A DNA stretch of 64,000 nt from Eubacterium sp. CAG:251 (lineage in GTDB: Bacteria > Bacillota > Clostridia > Oscillospirales > Acutalibacteraceae). Location: contig FR889161.1 in NCBI GenBank assembly GCA_000436835.1, positions 120,890 through 184,889 of the forward strand, in the 5' to 3' direction. How positions within the stretch are numbered: the stretch's first letter is position 1; every line of letters starts with the position of its first letter. Shown here one piece after another: positions 1 to 8,304 of the stretch. A program made the translations under genes and the position numbers. Below the pieces are notes generated by a model. The model did not search any database and was not told the origin of the DNA. It saw nothing but the letters and a program-made list of their open reading frames with translations.

Positions 1-1594
1 AATCAGGCAGGCGCTTACGGGTGTCAGCGATATTGAGAGGCTGCTTACAAGAATTGTTTATTCAACTGCCAATGCAAAGGAACTTAAATCGCTTCAGTCA
101 ACGCTTGAAAAGCTTCCGTCAATTAAGGCTAAGCTTGCCGATTCTTCGTCGTATCTTTTAAAAGCGGTTTATAACGATATTGATTTACTTGAGGATATAA
201 GAAGTCTTATTGACAGCGCAATTGTTGATGAACCTCCGTTTACCGTTCGTGAGGGAGGTATGATTAAAGAGGGCTTTGATAAGGATATTGATGAGCTTAA
301 ATCAATAATGAACGATGGCGCAGGCATAATCGCATCTATTGAAAACGAGCAGAGAGAACTTACAGGTATACCTAAGCTCAAAGTCGGATATAACAAGGTT
401 TTCGGCTACTATATCGAAGTTACAAATTCGTATAAGGATTTAGTTCCCGAAACTTATATAAGAAAGCAAACGCTCACAAATTGCGAAAGATATATTACCC
501 AGGAACTTAAGGATTTAGAGGGCAAGATTATCGGCGCAAAGGAGAGGTGCATTGCGCTTGAATATCAAATGCTTTGCAAAATAAGAGAAAGCATTTCAAA
601 CGAGGTTAAAAGGCTTCAAAAAACAGCACGTGCGCTTGCGACGCTTGATGTTTTGGCTTCTCTTTCCGAGGTTGCGGTTAATAATAATTACGTTTGCCCT
701 CAAATTACAAATGACGGCACAATCAATATTAAAGACGGCAGGCATCCGGTTGTTGAGGCACTTTTAGAAGATACACCTTTTGTTCCGAACGATGCTAAGC
801 TTGACCTTGATGAAAACAGATGCGAAATAATTACCGGCCCTAATATGGCAGGTAAGTCAACATATATGAGGCAGATTGCGCTTATCACTCTTTTGGCGCA
901 AATAGGTTCTTTTGTTCCGGCTAAAAGCGCACAAATCGGAATTGTTGATGCAATTTATACAAGAGTAGGTGCGAGTGATGACCTTGCAACAGGTCAGTCA
1001 ACATTTATGGTTGAAATGAATGAGGTTGCCGAGATACTTAAAAATGCAACAAGCCGTTCGCTTATTATTCTTGATGAAATCGGACGTGGCACCTCTACTT
1101 TTGACGGAATGAGTATAGCAAGAGCGGTACTTGAATTTGTTTGCAAGAAAAAAACGCTCGGTGCGAAATCTCTTTTTGCGACGCATTATCACGAGCTTAC
1201 TGTTATGGAGGGGCTTCTTGACGGAGTTAAGAATTATTCTATAGCAGTTAAAAAGCGTGGCGACGATATAACATTTTTAAGAAAGATTGTTAAGGGCGGA
1301 GCAGACCAAAGCTTCGGTATTGAGGTCGCTAAGCTTGCAGGTGTTCCCGACAGCGTGGTTAAGCGTGCAAAGGTTATACTTAAGGAACTTGAGGCAAATT
1401 CAACTCCTATTGAGTTTGCGGCTGAAAACGAGATTGAAGATGAAAGCCAAAGCGACATTCAATATAATTTTACCGCTCAAGGCACTGATGAGATACTTGA
1501 AATACTTAAAGCAACGGATATAAATTCAATCACGCCTATGGAGGCGCTTCAAACATTGTTTGATTTGAAGCAAAAGGCGCAGGAACTTGAATAA
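1..1594 (+). CDS. mutS: DNA mismatch repair protein MutS (5' end outside window)
   Basis: The reading frame is open from base 2, so the N-terminal mismatch-binding domains lie outside and about 530 C-terminal residues are present. The window starts in the core/lever domain with a DIERLL...TANAKEL segment typical of MutS domain III. The ATPase domain follows, with Walker A GPNMAGKST near 835-861 and the DEIGRGTSTFDG Walker B/signature near 1070-1105. MutS recognises mispairs and recruits MutL, which is encoded 26 bases downstream with its own AAAGGAGGG ribosome site, so the two are probably co-transcribed. The Walker motifs separate it from non-ATPase relatives, and the lever and linker layout fits MutS1 rather than MutS2, since no Smr domain is seen at the C-terminus. 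Confidence 0.97.
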   Translation, partial: IRQALTGVSDIERLLTRIVYSTANAKELKSLQSTLEKLPSIKAKLADSSSYLLKAVYNDIDLLEDIRSLIDSAIVDEPPFTVREGGMIKEGFDKDIDELKSIMNDGAGIIASIENEQRELTGIPKLKVGYNKVFGYYIEVTNSYKDLVPETYIRKQTLTNCERYITQELKDLEGKIIGAKERCIALEYQMLCKIRESISNEVKRLQKTARALATLDVLASLSEVAVNNNYVCPQITNDGTINIKDGRHPVVEALLEDTPFVPNDAKLDLDENRCEIITGPNMAGKSTYMRQIALITLLAQIGSFVPAKSAQIGIVDAIYTRVGASDDLATGQSTFMVEMNEVAEILKNATSRSLIILDEIGRGTSTFDGMSIARAVLEFVCKKKTLGAKSLFATHYHELTVMEGLLDGVKNYSIAVKKRGDDITFLRKIVKGGADQSFGIEVAKLAGVPDSVVKRAKVILKELEANSTPIEFAAENEIEDESQSDIQYNFTAQGTDEILEILKATDINSITPMEALQTLFDLKQKAQELE

Positions 1595-1620
1595 ATTTTA
1601 ACAAAAAGGAGGGCGATTTA

Positions 1621-3534
1621 ATGGCAAGAATTAATGTTTTACCAAAAGAAATATATCAGCTTATAGCAGCAGGCGAAGTCGTTGAACGTCCTTCAAGTGT
1701 TGTTAAAGAAATGATTGAAAATTCGCTTGATGCAGATGCGAAAAATATCACTCTTGAAATTAAAAACGGCGGTTCAACGTATATAAGAATTACAGATGAC
1801 GGCTGCGGAATTGAAAGAGATGATGTGAGAAAGGTATTTATTTCTCATGCTACAAGCAAAATTTCAAAAAAAGACGACTTAAATTCAATCGCAACTCTCG
1901 GCTTTAGAGGCGAGGCTATGGCTTCTATCTCTGCCGTTTCCAAGGTTGAATTATTGACTAAAGCCGAAAATGAAGAAATCGGCACAAGATATGAAATTGC
2001 AGGCGGCGAGGAGCTTGAGTTTGACGACGCAGGCTGCCCTAACGGCACTACTATTGTGGTTCGTGATATTTTCTTTAACACCCCTGCAAGAATGAAGTTT
2101 TTGAAAAAAGACGTTACCGAGGGCAATCAGGTTGCCGGAATTGTTGACAGAATGGCAATATCTCATCCGGAGATATCGTTTAGATTTATTCGTGACGGCA
2201 AGCAAGTTCTTATCACCTCAGGTAACGGAGATTTAAAATCGACTGTTTATTCGGTTTTGGGTAAGGAAATGAGCGACAGTTTAATGAGCGTTGACTATTC
2301 CTTTAATGATATGAGGATTACGGGCTTTGTTTCAAAGCCGACTGCTTCAAGAAAAAGCAGAGCAGGTCAGTATTTTTATATCAATAACCGTATTGTTAAG
2401 TCGAAAACCGCTATGGCGGCGCTTGAACAGGCTTATAAAAACACAATTATGGTGGGGCGCTTTCCTGCTTGTGTGCTTAATATCGAGCTTAACCCTGCGC
2501 AGGTTGACGTAAACGTTCATCCGGCTAAAACAGAGGTCAGGTTTGCTAATGAAAAGCCGATATTTGACCTTGTTTATTACGCAGTTAAAACGGCAATTGA
2601 AAATGACAGGACCGTTAAAGAGGTTGAGTTTAAAGAAAATCCGGTTTATCGGCAAGAGTCTAAAAATGTTTATCAAAATAATGATAATAAATCGTTTCAG
2701 GCGAAATTTGATTTCTTTAAAAAGAAGGACGAGCCGCCCTCTCAGCAGGTTATTAAGACTAAGCCGAGAGAAAATTTTTGGCAGGTTGAAGCGCCGAAGC
2801 CTGAATATAAAATTGCAAGAGATGAAAAGCCTAAGGCAAGGGTAGATATAAATATCGAATATGAAGAGCCTGAGGAAATTTCAACTGCCAAAAGCGAAGA
2901 TGCGCCGAAGGAGCAGGATATTGAAAAGGTAGTAATTACTGACGAAAAGGATAATGAAAACTTTATTCCTAATTTCAAGCTGATTGGCGAAGCTTTTAAA
3001 ACATATTTGATTGTTGAAATAGAAAACGAGCTTTATTTTATTGACAAGCATGCCGCTCACGAAAGAATGAATTTTGAGCGATTTAAAGCACAGGCAACTG
3101 TTGAAACGCAAATGCTTTTAGCGCCTGTTGTTGTTAATCTTACAAAGGACGAATTTATTGCAATAAGCGAAAATGTTGAGCTTATTAAGAAGTGCGGTTT
3201 CGAACTTGAGGAATTCGGCGAAAGTCAAATTATTGTTCGTGCAATACCGAGTCTTGTTGACGGCGACAGCGTTAAGGATTTGATGCTTGAAATTGCGCAG
3301 AAGCTTCTTGAACATAAAACGGACATTCTGCCTGATAAAATTGATTGGATATATCATTCCGCTTCTTGCCGTGGCGCTGTTAAGGCAGGCGATTATACTT
3401 CAAGGCAGGAGCAGGAAATGTTTGTTAAAAAGCTTCTTTCGATGCCTAATATTCGCTTTTGCCCTCACGGCAGACCCGTGTTTATAAAAATGAGTAAATA
3501 CGATATTGAAAAGCAGTTTGGCAGAGTGACTTGA
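1621..3534 (+). CDS. mutL: DNA mismatch repair protein MutL
   Basis: A 637-residue MutL. The N-terminal GHKL ATPase has the AAGEVVERP and ENSLDA motifs (residues ~16-38) and GFRGEA near residue 95. A low-complexity charged linker spans ~340-455, followed by the C-terminal dimerisation/nuclease domain. That domain carries DKHAAHERMNFE near residue 475, matching the DxHA(x)2E(x)4E metal motif of nicking MutL proteins, plus SCRGAVKAGD and CPHGRP near 614. The protein therefore probably nicks the nascent strand itself, as in Firmicutes without MutH (family knowledge). The start is the ATG 6-7 bases after AAAGGAGGG. Its end overlaps the start region of miaA. Confidence 0.97.
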   Translation: MARINVLPKEIYQLIAAGEVVERPSSVVKEMIENSLDADAKNITLEIKNGGSTYIRITDDGCGIERDDVRKVFISHATSKISKKDDLNSIATLGFRGEAMASISAVSKVELLTKAENEEIGTRYEIAGGEELEFDDAGCPNGTTIVVRDIFFNTPARMKFLKKDVTEGNQVAGIVDRMAISHPEISFRFIRDGKQVLITSGNGDLKSTVYSVLGKEMSDSLMSVDYSFNDMRITGFVSKPTASRKSRAGQYFYINNRIVKSKTAMAALEQAYKNTIMVGRFPACVLNIELNPAQVDVNVHPAKTEVRFANEKPIFDLVYYAVKTAIENDRTVKEVEFKENPVYRQESKNVYQNNDNKSFQAKFDFFKKKDEPPSQQVIKTKPRENFWQVEAPKPEYKIARDEKPKARVDINIEYEEPEEISTAKSEDAPKEQDIEKVVITDEKDNENFIPNFKLIGEAFKTYLIVEIENELYFIDKHAAHERMNFERFKAQATVETQMLLAPVVVNLTKDEFIAISENVELIKKCGFELEEFGESQIIVRAIPSLVDGDSVKDLMLEIAQKLLEHKTDILPDKIDWIYHSASCRGAVKAGDYTSRQEQEMFVKKLLSMPNIRFCPHGRPVFIKMSKYDIEKQFGRVT

Positions 3535-3536
3535 TT

Positions 3537-4448
3537 ATGAATAAGGTGATTGTAATTGCAGGCCCTACGGCTTCTGGCAAAACGGGTCTGGGAATAGAGG
3601 TTGCCGGGGCAATCGGCGGCGAAATAATTTCTGCGGATTCAATGCAGGTTTATAAAAATATGCCGATAGCTACCGCCGCACCGACAGATGATGAAAAGTC
3701 GCAGGCGCCGCACCATCTTGTTGAATTTCTTGATAATGATAAAAAATTCAGCGTTGCCCAGTGGTGCACTCTTGCAAAGGAAAAAATAGATGATATCATT
3801 TCAAGAGGTAAGGTGCCGATAGTTGTCGGCGGAACAGGGCTTTTTATTGACAGCCTTGTCGATAATATCAGCTTTGAGGATGTTGAGGTCGATGAGGATT
3901 TAAGGCAAAGCCTTATGAAACGTGACGTTGACAGTCTTTACGACGAACTTTTAAGAGTTGACAAAAAAGCGGCTGAGAATATACATAAAAATAATAAAAA
4001 ACGAGTTGTTCGTGCGCTGGAACTTCACTATTTGGGAAGTTCAAAAACAGAACAAAACGAAAATTCACAAAAAGAGAAAAGCCCTTATGATTTTCTTTAT
4101 TTCGTGCTTCAATACGAAAACAGGCAAACGCTTTATGACAGGATTAATTTAAGAGTTGATAAAATGCTTGAAAACGGACTTTTAGATGAGGCTCGTGCCA
4201 TGCAGGGCAAATGTCAAAAAACGTGCGCTCAGGCGATAGGTCATAAGGAGCTTGCAAGATATTTAAACGGCGAAGCTTCTCTTGAAGAATGTGCACAAAA
4301 GCTTAAGCAGGAAAGCCGCCGATATGCAAAAAGGCAGATTACATGGTTTAAAAGACGGCAGTGCGCTGTTTTTATTTCTATGGATAAGTTAAAAGGCAGT
4401 GCTGTTAAAACAGTTATAGATAAATGCGAGGACTTTTTAAATGGCTGA
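3537..4448 (+). CDS. miaA: tRNA dimethylallyltransferase MiaA
   Basis: MiaA adds a dimethylallyl group to A37 of tRNAs reading UNN codons. The 303-residue protein has the P-loop GPTASGKT at residues ~9-16, the DSMQVYK motif, and the C-terminal AIGHKEL segment of the family. I chose the ATG at 3537; a TTG at 3531 in the same frame overlaps the mutL stop and would add two residues. It follows mutL directly and its 3' end overlaps the next gene by 8 bases, which suggests translational coupling in one operon. No hfq follows, unlike the mutL-miaA-hfq order in many bacteria. Confidence 0.95.
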   Translation: MNKVIVIAGPTASGKTGLGIEVAGAIGGEIISADSMQVYKNMPIATAAPTDDEKSQAPHHLVEFLDNDKKFSVAQWCTLAKEKIDDIISRGKVPIVVGGTGLFIDSLVDNISFEDVEVDEDLRQSLMKRDVDSLYDELLRVDKKAAENIHKNNKKRVVRALELHYLGSSKTEQNENSQKEKSPYDFLYFVLQYENRQTLYDRINLRVDKMLENGLLDEARAMQGKCQKTCAQAIGHKELARYLNGEASLEECAQKLKQESRRYAKRQITWFKRRQCAVFISMDKLKGSAVKTVIDKCEDFLNG

Positions 4449-5703
4449 AGAAAAGGCAAAAAAAGTGAATAATGCTTCTAAGTATATATCTAAAGACGTT
4501 ATTGTTATTTCGGTAGTGCTTATTGCGATTGCCGCATACATTATTGCTGAGTGCTACAGCGCAACCCACGTTGATATTCAAACGGTTACGGCTGTCAAAT
4601 CAACGGTTTATCAAACGCTTGATAAAAAAGCTTTGGTTATTCGTGATGAACACACGGTTGAGGGAAATTCAAGCGGTGTGACCGTTGCGTGTGTTAATGA
4701 CGGGGAAAAGGTAAAGGTCGGCGGAAATATCGCTATGGTTTTTTCAAACAGCGATAATGCAAAAAGCTATTCAAGTGCTCTTGATTTGCAAAGCCGGTTG
4801 GATTATTATATAAATTTGGAAAGCAAGTCGGCAGGTACGGCGACTGACGTTGAGCAGATAGACAGCGATGTCATAAATGACGTAAATGATTATATTCGTT
4901 CTTCTTCAAGTAATAACTTTTCGGCTGTTCAGTCTGCGGCGCTTGACCTTAACGATAAGCTGACAAGGCGCCAAATGATAATCGGCGAGGATATTGATTT
5001 CAGCACGGTTAAGCAAGGCCTTGAGCAAAAGCTTAATGCAATCAATCTTGAGTCGTGCAAGCCAACAGGATATGTAAGCACTAAGGAGTCGGGCATTTTT
5101 TCATCATACAGTGACGGATGCGAAACGGCTTTTGATTATAAAAATATAGACAAGCTTGACGTTAATACGCTTGATAAATATATTGCTCAGGCTAAGAAAG
5201 CGAAAAAAACAGACAGTCTCGGCAAGTTGATTACCGATTATGAATGGTATTTTGCCTGCAAGGTAAGCGCAGACGAGGTTAAAGGGATTGAAAACGGCGA
5301 TATATTGAATGTTGCGTTTAAGGACAGCGATAAGGTTATTGAATGTGAGGTTGTCAGCGGTGCAACGCTTGACCTTGGTGTTAAGGAGGCTGTGCTTATT
5401 CTTCGTTCAAGCGAGATGGACAGTGAGCTTGCATCAATGCGGCTTGAAAATATAGAAATCAGATTTAACGAATACACCGGATTTAAGGTGCCTTCCTCGG
5501 CGATACATATTAATGACAAGGGTGAAAAAACAGTTTATGCCCTTGTTGCAAACCAGGTTGAAAGCAGAACAGGCAAAGTTATTTATTCAACCAAGGATTA
5601 TGTTGTGTTTGAATACACTCCTGAGGATGAAAATTCAATTCGTTTATATGACCAAATAATTACGCAAGGAAAGGATTTACATGATGGAAAAGTTTATACC
5701 TGA
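4441..5703 (+). CDS. HlyD-like membrane-anchored protein of the division cluster
   Basis: This 420-residue protein has a short lysine-rich cytoplasmic start, one membrane segment (~residues 20-37) and a long extracytoplasmic part. The part after the membrane segment resembles the barrel-sandwich (lipoyl-like) half of HlyD/RND membrane-fusion proteins: a VRDEHTVEG...GEKVKVGG segment around residues 60-100, then a helical region, then a second beta-rich domain (~260-400). No ABC, RND or MFS partner is next to it. It sits between miaA and yggS-sepF-divIVA and overlaps both neighbours (8 and 23 bases). A role at the division site or in envelope assembly is inference; the adaptor family assignment is moderately secure. 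Confidence 0.7.
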   Translation: MAEEKAKKVNNASKYISKDVIVISVVLIAIAAYIIAECYSATHVDIQTVTAVKSTVYQTLDKKALVIRDEHTVEGNSSGVTVACVNDGEKVKVGGNIAMVFSNSDNAKSYSSALDLQSRLDYYINLESKSAGTATDVEQIDSDVINDVNDYIRSSSSNNFSAVQSAALDLNDKLTRRQMIIGEDIDFSTVKQGLEQKLNAINLESCKPTGYVSTKESGIFSSYSDGCETAFDYKNIDKLDVNTLDKYIAQAKKAKKTDSLGKLITDYEWYFACKVSADEVKGIENGDILNVAFKDSDKVIECEVVSGATLDLGVKEAVLILRSSEMDSELASMRLENIEIRFNEYTGFKVPSSAIHINDKGEKTVYALVANQVESRTGKVIYSTKDYVVFEYTPEDENSIRLYDQIITQGKDLHDGKVYT

Positions 5704-6412
5704 TGAGGCAAGAATACAGTCGGTGCAGGATAATTATAAAAAGGTTTTGTCTGATGTTAAGGAAACCGCAATCAAAGCCGGCAGAAATCCCGATGATGTA
5801 AGACTTATGGCTGTTACCAAAACAGTTGAAAGTTTTTATATTAATAAGGTTCTCGACTTGGGTGCAGACCTTATAGGCGAAAACAGAGTTCAAGAATTTT
5901 TAGGTAAAAAGGACGAACTTCATTTGAACGGGGTTGAAAAGCACCTTATTGGTCATTTGCAAACTAATAAGGTTAAGCAGATTGTCGGCGAGGTTGATAT
6001 GATTGAATCTGTTGACAGCGTTCATCTTGCAAAGGAAATCAGCAAAATTTCTTCAAAGAAGGAAATTACAACAAATATTTTGCTTGAAGTAAACGTCGGT
6101 AAAGAAGAGTCAAAAAGCGGAATTTTCCTTGAAGGGCTTAACGATTTAATAGCCGAGGTTTCCGAAATGGAGAATATTAAGATAAAAGGTCTTATGACTA
6201 TTCCGCCGATATGTGACAGTGAGGCAGAGGTTTCAAAGTATTTTGAGTCAATGTATCAAACTTTCATTGACATTAAGAATAAAAAGATTGATAATGTAGA
6301 TATGGATATTTTATCAATGGGTATGAGCCACGATTATGAAGCTGCCATTAAAAACGGTTCTAATATTGTAAGAGTAGGCTCTGCCATTTTCGGCGCAAGA
6401 AAATATTTTTAA
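5681..6412 (+). CDS. yggS: PLP-binding homeostasis protein (YggS/YlmE/PLPBP family)
   Basis: A 243-residue alanine-racemase-fold protein that binds pyridoxal phosphate without known catalysis and buffers PLP and amino-acid pools (family knowledge). The PLP lysine is K47 in MAVTKTVE. GENRVQE, HLIGHLQTNK and the C-terminal SMGMSHDYEAAI and RVGSAIFGAR segments are all hallmarks. Two in-frame ATGs (5681 and 5684) follow an AAGGA site; either would serve. The start lies inside the preceding gene. The placement before sepF is the conserved ylmE-sepF order of Gram-positive division clusters. Confidence 0.95.
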   Translation: MMEKFIPDEARIQSVQDNYKKVLSDVKETAIKAGRNPDDVRLMAVTKTVESFYINKVLDLGADLIGENRVQEFLGKKDELHLNGVEKHLIGHLQTNKVKQIVGEVDMIESVDSVHLAKEISKISSKKEITTNILLEVNVGKEESKSGIFLEGLNDLIAEVSEMENIKIKGLMTIPPICDSEAEVSKYFESMYQTFIDIKNKKIDNVDMDILSMGMSHDYEAAIKNGSNIVRVGSAIFGARKYF

Positions 6413-6428
6413 AGGGAGAGAGAAGAAT

Positions 6429-6926
6429 ATGAGCTTTTTTGATAAGATTAAAGAAATCGTTACCGAAAGTGACGATGATGAATACGATGATTTTTATGAG
6501 GATGATAAAAAAGACAAGTCAATAGGAATTGCTCCTCCTGCGAGAGATAGATTTTCCAGACGTGACAGCTCGGATAGAGAGGAACGTTTTTCCGAGCGCC
6601 CACGAATAAAAAGGCACGACAGCGATAAGGTTGTTAATATTCATACAACTACTCAACTTCAGGTGGTTCTTGTTAAACCTGAAAGATTTGAGGAGGCGGC
6701 AACAATTGCCGACAACCTTAATGAAAAGAGAACTATTGTTTTAAATCTTGAAAGCACAAACCGTGATGTTGCACGCAGGCTTCTCGATTTTTTAAGCGGT
6801 GCGGCTTATGCAAGCGACGGTCAAATTAAGCGTGTTGCAAACAGCACATATATTATTACCCCTTATAATGTTGATGTTATGGGCGATTTAATAGATGAGC
6901 TTGAAAATAACGGTATGTTTATGTAA
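6429..6926 (+). CDS. sepF: Cell division protein SepF
   Basis: SepF polymerises into rings that bundle FtsZ and tether it to the membrane. The 165-residue protein has an N-terminal amphipathic start (MSFFDKIKEIV) for membrane binding, a charged and disordered linker rich in D, R and S (~15-70), and the C-terminal DUF552 core (~75-160) with VVLVKPERF, NLNEKRTIVLNLE and RRLLDFLSGAAYA segments. The start follows an AAAGGGAGAG ribosome site. It lies 16 bases after yggS and 37 before divIVA. Confidence 0.95.
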   Translation: MSFFDKIKEIVTESDDDEYDDFYEDDKKDKSIGIAPPARDRFSRRDSSDREERFSERPRIKRHDSDKVVNIHTTTQLQVVLVKPERFEEAATIADNLNEKRTIVLNLESTNRDVARRLLDFLSGAAYASDGQIKRVANSTYIITPYNVDVMGDLIDELENNGMFM

Positions 6927-6963
6927 GTGATGAAATTAAATACAATTTTGGAGGAAGAATATA

Positions 6964-8283
6964 ATGATTACACCAAGTCAAATTCGTCAAAAGAAGATAT
7001 CTACCGTTGACGGCGGCGGATATGACAGAAATGAGGTTAATGAGCTTTTACTTGAAATTATAGAGTCTTACGAGGCTGTATATGCTGAGAATAAAGAGCT
7101 TTATCGCAAAATGGAAATCCTTGCAAACAGAATAGAGGAATACAGAGCGGACGAGGACACTATTAAAAATGCACTTATTGCCGCTCAAAAGACAGCCGAT
7201 AAGCTTATGAACGACACAAAGCAAAAGGCAGCTCAGTCGCTTGAAGAAAGTGCAAAGACAGCGCAAAAGACTGTTGTTGACGCTAAGGAAAAGGCAGATA
7301 AGATTATTTCAAGTGCAAGGGATTATGTTGCTAACCTCACCAATGAAAAGGAAAAGGCAGCAGGCGAAATTGTTGACGAGGCTGAAAAGAAAGCAATCGA
7401 CGCTGTTGCAGGAGCAAAGGTTGTGGCTCGTGAAGTTCTTGAAAAAGCCAAATCGCTTTCTCATGAACTTATCAGCAAGACTAATGCTGAAAAGGAAAGC
7501 CAAAAGGAACTTGTTGAAAAGCTTAATGCTCAGTCTAAGTCATTTAAGGAGAACCTCATTTCTCTTTATGAAAAGCAGCTTGAGGCTATTAAAAATATGA
7601 ATGAAAATGTGGATATTGCCAAAGCTCAGGCAGACGAGGAAAACATTGAAAATGAATTAAACGATATATATTCTTCCATTGACGAGCTTTCAAAGGCTGA
7701 TGATGTCGACAAGGTGATTGAAGAGGCCAAGACGGTCGAGATTGAGGAGGAAAAGGCAGCAGATGAAGAAATCGAAAAAGAAACAGATGAGGCTGAAGAA
7801 ACTTCTGAAGTTCCTGCTGAAAACATTCAAGAATCAGCTCAAAACGACGATAAAAATGAACCTGAAGCCGTAGAAGAAAATGAAAGTGCAGAAGAAACTG
7901 CAAAAGACATCGAGAATGATGCTGTTGACGAAATTATTGAGGAAATAGAAAGCGGAGATAAAAAGTCAATCGGCACTCTTGATGAGATTGAGGATGAACA
8001 TTTCGAAGAGCCGGAGGCTTTCTCTGAGGAAGAGGCTAAAGCTGCTGTTGACGCATTTTCAAGCGATGAAATTACTCCGATTGAAGAAGCAAGCGCTATT
8101 CCTGAAATCAATGACGAACCGGAGATTGAGGAAAAGCCGCAGCCTTTTGAAAATTACTTCCACGTAAACCGTGAGGACCCTCACAATACAGACGAAACAA
8201 TTTCTCTTATTCCCGAAGATGATGACGATGAGGACGAAGAGGATAATAAAAAATTCAAAGGATTTTTTAAAAAGAAAAAATAA
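6964..8283 (+). CDS. divIVA: DivIVA-domain protein with long acidic tail
   Basis: The first ~60 residues match the DivIVA lipid-binding domain (ITPSQIRQKKIS, then GGYDRNEVNELL). A coiled coil rich in A, K and E follows to about residue 235. DivIVA proteins recognise curved membrane at septa and poles and recruit division or wall factors. At 439 residues it is much longer than the usual ~160-250: residues ~240-425 are an extremely acidic E/D-rich stretch, and the protein ends in a short basic KKFKGFFKKKK tail. The start follows GGAGGAA. The sepF-divIVA order supports a division role. Confidence 0.9.
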   Translation: MITPSQIRQKKISTVDGGGYDRNEVNELLLEIIESYEAVYAENKELYRKMEILANRIEEYRADEDTIKNALIAAQKTADKLMNDTKQKAAQSLEESAKTAQKTVVDAKEKADKIISSARDYVANLTNEKEKAAGEIVDEAEKKAIDAVAGAKVVAREVLEKAKSLSHELISKTNAEKESQKELVEKLNAQSKSFKENLISLYEKQLEAIKNMNENVDIAKAQADEENIENELNDIYSSIDELSKADDVDKVIEEAKTVEIEEEKAADEEIEKETDEAEETSEVPAENIQESAQNDDKNEPEAVEENESAEETAKDIENDAVDEIIEEIESGDKKSIGTLDEIEDEHFEEPEAFSEEEAKAAVDAFSSDEITPIEEASAIPEINDEPEIEEKPQPFENYFHVNREDPHNTDETISLIPEDDDDEDEEDNKKFKGFFKKKK

Positions 8284-8304
8284 ACCTATCAAGGAGTTAA
8301 AATA

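Noticed and set aside
4441..5703. A genuine efflux adaptor operon
   Set aside because: No transporter or outer partner gene is adjacent; neighbours are tRNA modification and division genes.
7589..8111. Minus-strand reading frames opposite divIVA
   Set aside because: They mirror the acidic repeats of divIVA on the other strand and have no ribosome sites or family resemblance.
8284..8304. T-box riboswitch for ileS
   Set aside because: Only 21 bases separate divIVA and ileS, too short for a T-box, and no T-box core motif was found.
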